A stretch of DNA of 64,000 bases, taken from CAXMMR01 sp963692975. Lineage in GTDB: Bacteria; Pseudomonadota; Alphaproteobacteria; Acetobacterales; Acetobacteraceae. The DNA lies in assembly GCA_963692975.2 (NCBI GenBank), contig CAXMMR010000031.1, forward strand, positions 1-64,000, given 5' to 3'. The position numbers were made by a program, and so were the translations under genes. Below the pieces are notes generated by a model. It had not been told where the DNA came from and made no database searches. It worked only from the letters and a program-made list of their open reading frames with translations. Of the stretch, positions 58,997-64,000 are shown one piece after another; positions within the stretch are counted from its first letter, which is position 1, and every line of letters starts with the position of its first letter.

Positions 58997-60325
58997 ATGC
59001 CTGACACCGCCGTCTTCGTCGCCGAGGACTACAAGGTCGCCGACATCTCGCTGGCTCCCTGGGGCCGCCGCGAGATCGCGATCGCTCAGGACGAGATGCC
59101 GGGCCTGATGGCCCTGCGCGCCGAATACGGCGCCGCCCAGCCGCTGAAGGGCGCCCGTATCGTCGGCTGCCTGCACATGACGATCCAGACCGCGGTGCTG
59201 ATCGAGACCCTGATCGCCCTCGGTGCGACGATCCGCTGGTCGTCGTGCAACATCTTCTCGACCCAGGACCATGCCGCCGCCGCGATCGCGGCCGCCGGCA
59301 TCCCCGTCTTCGCCTGGAAGGGCATGAGCGAGGACGAGTTCAACTGGTGCATCGAGCAGACGGTGCGCGGTCCGCGCCTGGCGGACGGCACGTCCTGGAC
59401 GCCGAACCTGATCCTCGACGACGGCGGCGACCTGACCAAGCTGATGCACGAGAAGTATCCGGCCATGCTCGACGACGTGCGCGGCCTGAGCGAGGAGACC
59501 ACAACCGGCGTGCATCGCCTGTGGGACATGGTCCGCGACGGCACCCTGCGCGTCCCCGCGATCAACGTGAACGACAGCGTCACCAAGTCGAAGTTCGACA
59601 ATTTGTACGGCTGCCGCGAGAGCCTGGTCGACGGCATCCGCCGCGGCACCGACGTGATGATGGCCGGCAAGGTCGCCGTGGTCGCCGGCTTCGGCGACGT
59701 CGGCAAGGGCTCGTCGGCCTCGCTGCGCAACGCCGGCTGCCGGGTGCTGGTCACCGAGATCGACCCGATCTGCGCGCTGCAGGCGGCGATGGAGGGCTAC
59801 GAGGTCGTCACCATGGACGAGGCCGCGCCGCGCGGCGACATCTTCGTCACCGCCACCGGCAACGTCGACGTGATCACCGCCGACCACATGCGGGCGATGA
59901 AGAACCGCGCGATCGTCTGTAACATCGGCCATTTCGACAGCGAGATCCAGATTGAGTCGCTGCGCAATTACACCTGGGAGAACGTGAAGCCGCAGGTCGA
60001 CGAGGTGGTCTACCCGGACGGCAAGCGGCTGATCGTGCTCAGCGAGGGGCGTCTGGTGAACCTCGGCAACGCCACCGGGCACCCGAGCTACGTGATGAGC
60101 GCCAGCTTCTCCAACCAGGTTCTGGCCCAGCTCGAGATCTGGCAGGCCAAGCCCGGCCAGTATGAGAAAAAGGTCTACACCCTGCCCAAGCACCTCGACG
60201 AGAAGGTCGCCGAGCTGCACCTCGCCAAGGTCGGCGCCAAGCTGACCAAGCTGACGCCCAAGCAGGCCGAGTATATCGGCACACCCTCCAGTGGACCGTT
60301 CAAGCACGAGCTCTATCGCTACTAA
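58997..60325 (+). CDS. ahcY: Adenosylhomocysteinase
   Basis: A 442-aa NAD-dependent enzyme that splits S-adenosylhomocysteine to adenosine and homocysteine, clearing the product of SAM-dependent methylation. GCLHMTIQTAVLIETLIALG and SSCNIFSTQDHAAAAIA bind substrate; NDSVTKSKFDNLYGCRESL holds the catalytic Lys and Asn region, VAGFGDVGKGSSASLR the NAD site, and KHLDEKVAELHLAK..YIGTPSSGPFK the C-terminal dimer arm. GGGAG lies eight bases before ATG 58997. A TTGACA at 58949 may be a -35 box, but the -10 is weak. No SAH riboswitch was recognised. Confidence 0.96.
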   Translation: MPDTAVFVAEDYKVADISLAPWGRREIAIAQDEMPGLMALRAEYGAAQPLKGARIVGCLHMTIQTAVLIETLIALGATIRWSSCNIFSTQDHAAAAIAAAGIPVFAWKGMSEDEFNWCIEQTVRGPRLADGTSWTPNLILDDGGDLTKLMHEKYPAMLDDVRGLSEETTTGVHRLWDMVRDGTLRVPAINVNDSVTKSKFDNLYGCRESLVDGIRRGTDVMMAGKVAVVAGFGDVGKGSSASLRNAGCRVLVTEIDPICALQAAMEGYEVVTMDEAAPRGDIFVTATGNVDVITADHMRAMKNRAIVCNIGHFDSEIQIESLRNYTWENVKPQVDEVVYPDGKRLIVLSEGRLVNLGNATGHPSYVMSASFSNQVLAQLEIWQAKPGQYEKKVYTLPKHLDEKVAELHLAKVGAKLTKLTPKQAEYIGTPSSGPFKHELYRY

Positions 60326-60460
60326 GTCACGCCCCCGTCACCGAACTTTCCCGGAGCCGCAGACTACAACCTGGTAGTGTGCAGCCGGGACACCGTCTCG
60401 GGAACTGGAACACCCGCGAGGCGCTGTGGGACGCGGCTTGAACGGGGCAGAGGCTTGGCG

Positions 60461-60685
60461 ATGCGGACGATGGCGGTCACTGCGGCACGTACCGAAACCG
60501 TGCGCCAGGCGCTCAAGGCCATATCGCCGGACAGCGCCGCCGACTTACTGTTCCTAGAGCAGTGGGAGATCGAGGGCGAGGCCGGCATCTCCGCCACCCT
60601 GCGCGCCAGCCAGATCCGCCGCGCCAACCCCGAGCTCGCCGCGGCCCTCCGGGCCGAGCTCGCGACGCGGCGCTTGTCATCGTAG
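60461..60685 (+). CDS. Small hypothetical protein (74 aa)
   Basis: A 74-aa helical protein, MAVTAARTETVRQALKAISP near its start, then SAADLLFLEQWEIEGEAGIS and a C-terminal SQIRRANPELAAALRAEL. Not recognised. ATG 60461 or ATG 60470 could start it. It lies between ahcY and the PiT gene on the same strand; base composition and codon positions look coding. Confidence 0.45.
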   Translation: MRTMAVTAARTETVRQALKAISPDSAADLLFLEQWEIEGEAGISATLRASQIRRANPELAAALRAELATRRLSS

Positions 60686-60744
60686 TGAAACAGACGGCGG
60701 CGTAGCCCGCGGCTAGGTTTCCGGCAGTTCGCCCGGGGAGCCCC

Positions 60745-62358
60745 ATGTCAGGAACAACCTTCGACGCCGGCCATGTCGGTCCTGCGCCAACACTTGACCG
60801 CAAGCCGCACCGCGGCGGCATCGCGGCCTTCCTGATCCTGCTGCTCGCCGGCCTCGGCTACGCGGCCTACGGCTTGCTCTCCGACATCAACGGGGCCGGC
60901 GTGCCGGTGGCGACCGGCGCCTTCATCCTGCTCGGCCTGGCGCTGCTGATCGCCCTCGCCTTCGAGTTCGTGAACGGCTTCCACGACACCGCCAACGCCG
61001 TCGCCACCGTCATCTACACCCACTCCATGCCGCCGTTATTCGCTGTCGCCTGGTCGGGCTGCTTCAACTTCCTCGGCGTGCTGACCTCCACCGGCGCGGT
61101 CGCCTACTCGATGGTGACGCTGCTGCCGGTCGAGCTGATCCTGCAGGTGGGCTCGGGCGCCGGCTACGCGATGATCTTCGCGCTGCTGCTCGCAGCCATC
61201 ATCTGGAACCTCGGCACCTGGGCGTTCGGCATCCCGAACTCGTCCTCGCACGCGCTGATCGGCTCGATCATGGGCGTGGGGCTGGCGAACCAGCTGCTGG
61301 CGCCCGCCGGCGTTGCAACGTCGGGCGTGGATTGGCAGCAGGCGGTCAAGGTGCTGCAGGCGCTGCTGTTCAGCCCGTTCATCGGCTTTGTCGCCTCGGC
61401 CGGCTTCCTGCTGCTCGCCAAGCTGCTGATCCGCAAGCCGGCCCTCTACCAGGCGCCCGACGGCAACAAGCCGCCGCCGGGCTGGATCCGCGGGCTGCTG
61501 GTGCTGACCTGCACCGGTGTGAGCTTCGCCCATGGCGGCAATGACGGTCAGAAGGGCATGGGGCTGATCATGCTGATCCTGATCGGCGCCGCACCCACCG
61601 CCTACGCGCTCAACCGCTCGGTAAGCGCCGCCGACACCCCGGCCTTCGTCGCCACCGCCCATCAGGCCCAGGCCGTGTTCGCCGCCCATGTCGACGCTGC
61701 TCCGGCCATGCCGCCGGCAGCGGCGCGCGGCATCGTCGGCGACGCGCTGCGGACGAAGGTGCTGAACACGCCCGCCGTGTTCCAGGCGCTGGCGGTGCTG
61801 TCCGGCGACATCGCCCAGCAGGTCAGCAGCTATGGCTCGATCAGCACGATCCCAGCCGCCGCGACGCCGAACATGCGCAACGACATGTACCTGACCTCGG
61901 ACGCCGTGCGGGTGCTGCCAACCGTGGGCGCGCACTTCACGCCGGCAGAGGCGTCGACGCTGAAGGCGTATCGCGGCAAGCTCGAGCACGGCACCCGGTT
62001 CATCCCGACCTGGGTGAAAGTCTCGGTCGCGGTGGCCCTCGGGCTCGGGACGATGATCGGCTGGAAGCGCATCGTGGTGACGGTGGGCGAGAAGATCGGC
62101 AAGGAGCATCTGACCTACGCGCAGGGCGCCTCGGCCGAGCTGGTGGCGATGGGCACGATCGGGCTCGCCGAGGTTTATGGCCTGCCGGTGTCGACGACGC
62201 ACATCCTGTCAAGCGGCGTCGCCGGCACGATGGTGGCCAACGGCTCTGGGCTGCAATGGAGCACCGTCCGCTCGCTGGCGCTGGCCTGGGTGCTGACCCT
62301 GCCGGTGGCGATCACCCTCTCCGGCGTGCTCTACGCGATCCTCCGCCACGTCTTCTAA
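60745..62358 (+). CDS. Inorganic phosphate transporter, PiT family
   Basis: A 537-aa integral membrane phosphate symporter. Both PiT signatures are present: FVNGFHDTANAVATVIYTHS (about residues 75-94) and FAHGGNDGQKGMGLIM (about 255-270), plus GIPNSSSHALIGSIMGVGLA and GLPVSTTHILSSGVAGTMVA. Between them about residues 290-418 are a hydrophilic block (NRSVSAADTP ... LEHGTRFIPTW), longer than in PitA-type proteins. GGGGAG lies four bases before ATG 60745. The stop is 4 bp from R17. Confidence 0.9.
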   Translation: MSGTTFDAGHVGPAPTLDRKPHRGGIAAFLILLLAGLGYAAYGLLSDINGAGVPVATGAFILLGLALLIALAFEFVNGFHDTANAVATVIYTHSMPPLFAVAWSGCFNFLGVLTSTGAVAYSMVTLLPVELILQVGSGAGYAMIFALLLAAIIWNLGTWAFGIPNSSSHALIGSIMGVGLANQLLAPAGVATSGVDWQQAVKVLQALLFSPFIGFVASAGFLLLAKLLIRKPALYQAPDGNKPPPGWIRGLLVLTCTGVSFAHGGNDGQKGMGLIMLILIGAAPTAYALNRSVSAADTPAFVATAHQAQAVFAAHVDAAPAMPPAAARGIVGDALRTKVLNTPAVFQALAVLSGDIAQQVSSYGSISTIPAAATPNMRNDMYLTSDAVRVLPTVGAHFTPAEASTLKAYRGKLEHGTRFIPTWVKVSVAVALGLGTMIGWKRIVVTVGEKIGKEHLTYAQGASAELVAMGTIGLAEVYGLPVSTTHILSSGVAGTMVANGSGLQWSTVRSLALAWVLTLPVAITLSGVLYAILRHVF

Positions 62359-62362
62359 GTCG

Positions 62363-62421
62363 GAAGTCCAGAGGCTATAGCCTCTGGTGGGGTCCAGGGG
62401 GCAAAGCCCCTGGGCCTTGCT
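62363..62421 (+). repeat. GC-rich double-hairpin repeat R17
   Basis: CCAGAGGC/GCCTCTGG hairpin, then CCAGGGGGC/GCCCCTGGG. It is a shortened relative of modules A and B, filling most of the 77 bp between the PiT stop and the FGGY kinase start. Confidence 0.75.
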
Positions 62422-62435
62422 TCGGGGGGCACCAG

Positions 62436-64000
62436 ATGGACGTCGTCATCGGCATTGACGTCGGCAGCGGCAGTGCGCGGGCCGGCGTGTTCACGCTCGA
62501 GGGCGCGATGCTCGGCACGGCCAGCCAGGCGATCCGTTCTTGGCGTCCGCAGCCCGGCTTCGTTCAGCAATCCTCCACCGACATCTGGCAGGCGGTGTGC
62601 CGCTGCGTGCGGGACGCGCTGACCGCCGCCGGCGAGCTCGGCACGGTCCGCGGAATAGGCATGGACGCGACCTGCTCGCTTGTCGTGCTCGATGCCGGCG
62701 GGGCGCCGGTCAGCGTCGACCCGCAAGGCGCCGCCGAGCAGGACGTCATCGTCTGGATGGACCATCGCGCCGGTCGCGAGGCGGAGACGATCAATGCCGG
62801 CGAGCACGAGGTGCTGCGCTATGTCGGCGGCCGCATCTCGCTGGAGATGGAGACGCCGAAGCTGCTCTGGCTGCGGCGCAACCGGCCGCAGGCCTGGCGG
62901 CAAGCCGGGCTGTTCCTGGACCTGCCGGATTTCCTCACCTGGCGGGCGACCGGCGCGGCGACGCGGTCGCTCTGCTCCACCGTCTGCAAGTGGACCTATC
63001 TCGGCCATGAGCAGCGCTGGGATGACGAGTATTTCCGCAGCATCGGGCTGGGTGATCTGGTCGACGAGGGCTATCGCCGGATCGGCACCGAGATTTTGCC
63101 GCTCGGCAGCAGCGTCGGCGGCTTGTCGGCAGAGGCCGCGGCAGCGTTCGGCGTTGCCGCCGGCATCCCGGTCGGCACCTCGGCGATCGACGCGCATGCC
63201 GGCGGCATCGGCATCATCGGCGCCGCGATCGGCGACGGCGCGCCGGAGCTGGAGCGCCGCCTGGCGCTGATCGGCGGCACCTCGACCTGCCATATGGCGG
63301 TGTCGTCCGGTCCGCGCTTCGTGCCTGGCGTCTGGGGGCCGTACTATTCGGCGATGCTGCCGGGCCTCTGGCTGAACGAGGCGGGGCAGTCGGCGACGGG
63401 CAGCCTGATCGACCACATCGTGCAGACCCACGTCGCCTATCCGGCGCTGCGCAACGCCGCCGCAGCGCGCGGCGAGACGATCTACCAGGCCATCAACGAG
63501 CACCTGGAACACATGGCCGCCGCTGCCGGCACATCGCCGGCGATGCTGACGCGCGACCTGCACGTCATGCCCGACTTCCACGGCAACCGCTCGCCACGCG
63601 CCGATGCGAGCCTGCTCGGCATGATCTCCGGGTTGCGTCTGGAGAGCGGCCCGGACGACCTGGCCGTGCTCTACCTGGCGACGATCCAAGCGATCGCCTA
63701 CGGCACCCGCCACATCGTCGAGACGCTGAACGCCGAAGGCTACGCGATCGACACCATCCTGGTGGCCGGCGGCGGAGCCAAGAACCCGGTGTTCCTGCGC
63801 GAGCATGCGGATGCCTGCGGCTGCACGATCGTGCTGCCGCAGGAGCCCGAGGCGGTGCTGCTTGGCGCCGCCGTGCTCGGCGCCGTCGCGGGCGGAGCCT
63901 ACGCGGACATTTCCGGCGCAATGGCGGCGATGAGCCGCGCCGGCACCCAGATCCTGCCGAAGGATGGCCCGGTGCGGGCCTACCACGATGCGAAATACGC
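62436..64000 (+). CDS. FGGY-family carbohydrate (pentulose) kinase, 3' end beyond window
   Basis: About 521 residues are visible; the gene runs off the right edge. DVVIGIDVGSGSARAGVFT is the phosphate-binding loop of the ASKHA fold, MDATCSLVVLD and VWMDHRAGREAE (conserved DHR) follow, and HVMPDFHGNRSPRADASLLG with ILVAGGGAKNPVFLREHADA are typical of the D-ribulose/ribitol-type (YpCarbK) branch. It phosphorylates a pentulose, probably ribulose, but substrate is inferred. G-rich bases (GGGGGG) lie seven bases before ATG 62436. It follows repeat R17. Confidence 0.87.
   Translation, partial: MDVVIGIDVGSGSARAGVFTLEGAMLGTASQAIRSWRPQPGFVQQSSTDIWQAVCRCVRDALTAAGELGTVRGIGMDATCSLVVLDAGGAPVSVDPQGAAEQDVIVWMDHRAGREAETINAGEHEVLRYVGGRISLEMETPKLLWLRRNRPQAWRQAGLFLDLPDFLTWRATGAATRSLCSTVCKWTYLGHEQRWDDEYFRSIGLGDLVDEGYRRIGTEILPLGSSVGGLSAEAAAAFGVAAGIPVGTSAIDAHAGGIGIIGAAIGDGAPELERRLALIGGTSTCHMAVSSGPRFVPGVWGPYYSAMLPGLWLNEAGQSATGSLIDHIVQTHVAYPALRNAAAARGETIYQAINEHLEHMAAAAGTSPAMLTRDLHVMPDFHGNRSPRADASLLGMISGLRLESGPDDLAVLYLATIQAIAYGTRHIVETLNAEGYAIDTILVAGGGAKNPVFLREHADACGCTIVLPQEPEAVLLGAAVLGAVAGGAYADISGAMAAMSRAGTQILPKDGPVRAYHDAKY

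Noticed and set aside
1355..62421. CRISPR array or tandem repeat cluster
   Set aside because: The repeats are dispersed at gene ends, have inverted ends and variable middles, and never occur with regular spacers.

Overview
The window comes from a very GC-rich alphaproteobacterium. Gene order, the PHA, urea-uptake and fatty-acid genes, and an ilvB-miaA // serB neighbourhood suggest an Acetobacteraceae-like member of the Rhodospirillales; that placement is inference, since no rRNA gene is present. About 55 protein genes were found, with no tRNA, rRNA or CRISPR array. Coding density is high, and nearly every larger intergenic gap is filled by one of two families of short hairpin repeats.

Layout. 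1-2455: start of acetolactate synthase, miaA and (divergent) serB, with miaA and serB both broken by single-base insertions. 2678-9075: Ku, a zinc-ribbon mini-protein, a stress-type SDR, an OPT transporter, an AAG-type DNA glycosylase, and a DUF1989 + YqcI/YcgG (GntA-like) pair. 9510-25816: YdiJ-type FAD/Fe-S dehydrogenase, family VIII-type esterase, tyrosine phosphatase, SMP-30 lactonase, S9 peptidase, NUDIX, M20 peptidase, MDR reductase, MFS, SRPBCC, Cfa and a maleylacetoacetate-isomerase-like GST. 25979-42163: a lipid/hydroxyacid catabolism block (alpha-hydroxyacid oxidase, class II aldolase, MDR, SDRs, an APH-type kinase translationally coupled to an acyl-CoA dehydrogenase, a FadJ-type bifunctional enzyme, a tandem TetR regulator, MFS, CurA-like reductase, aldehyde dehydrogenase). 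42243-48248: a 47-aa lipoprotein and urtABCDE for urea uptake behind a sigma-54-like promoter. 48348-51738: thiolase, PhaC-like hydrolase, a coupled 80-aa protein and divergent PhaR. 52444-58527: DHA2 efflux pump with two HlyD-type adaptors and a divergent TolC-type channel. 58997-64000: ahcY, a small unknown gene, a PiT phosphate transporter and the start of an FGGY kinase.

The most interesting structure is the repeat system. A GC-rich family (terminal hairpins with CCAGGGGC/GCCCCTGG or CCAGGGC/GCCCTGG stems, arranged as inverted ends) occurs about 15 times. An AT-rich family with the same two-hairpin architecture (GCTTCTTTTTT/AAAAAAGAAGC stems) occurs 5 times. Stems covary. Most copies sit 0-10 bp from stop codons, and several exactly fill the space between two convergent genes. 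They also supply start codons, N-terminal leaders, a C-terminal tail and a stop codon to host genes. Two copies carry a conserved internal core with a perfect 16-20 bp palindrome. No transposase is in the window.

At least five single-base insertions (miaA, serB twice, tyrosine phosphatase, MFS) all have the same sign and all duplicate a base, so sequencing or assembly error is a serious alternative to true gene decay.
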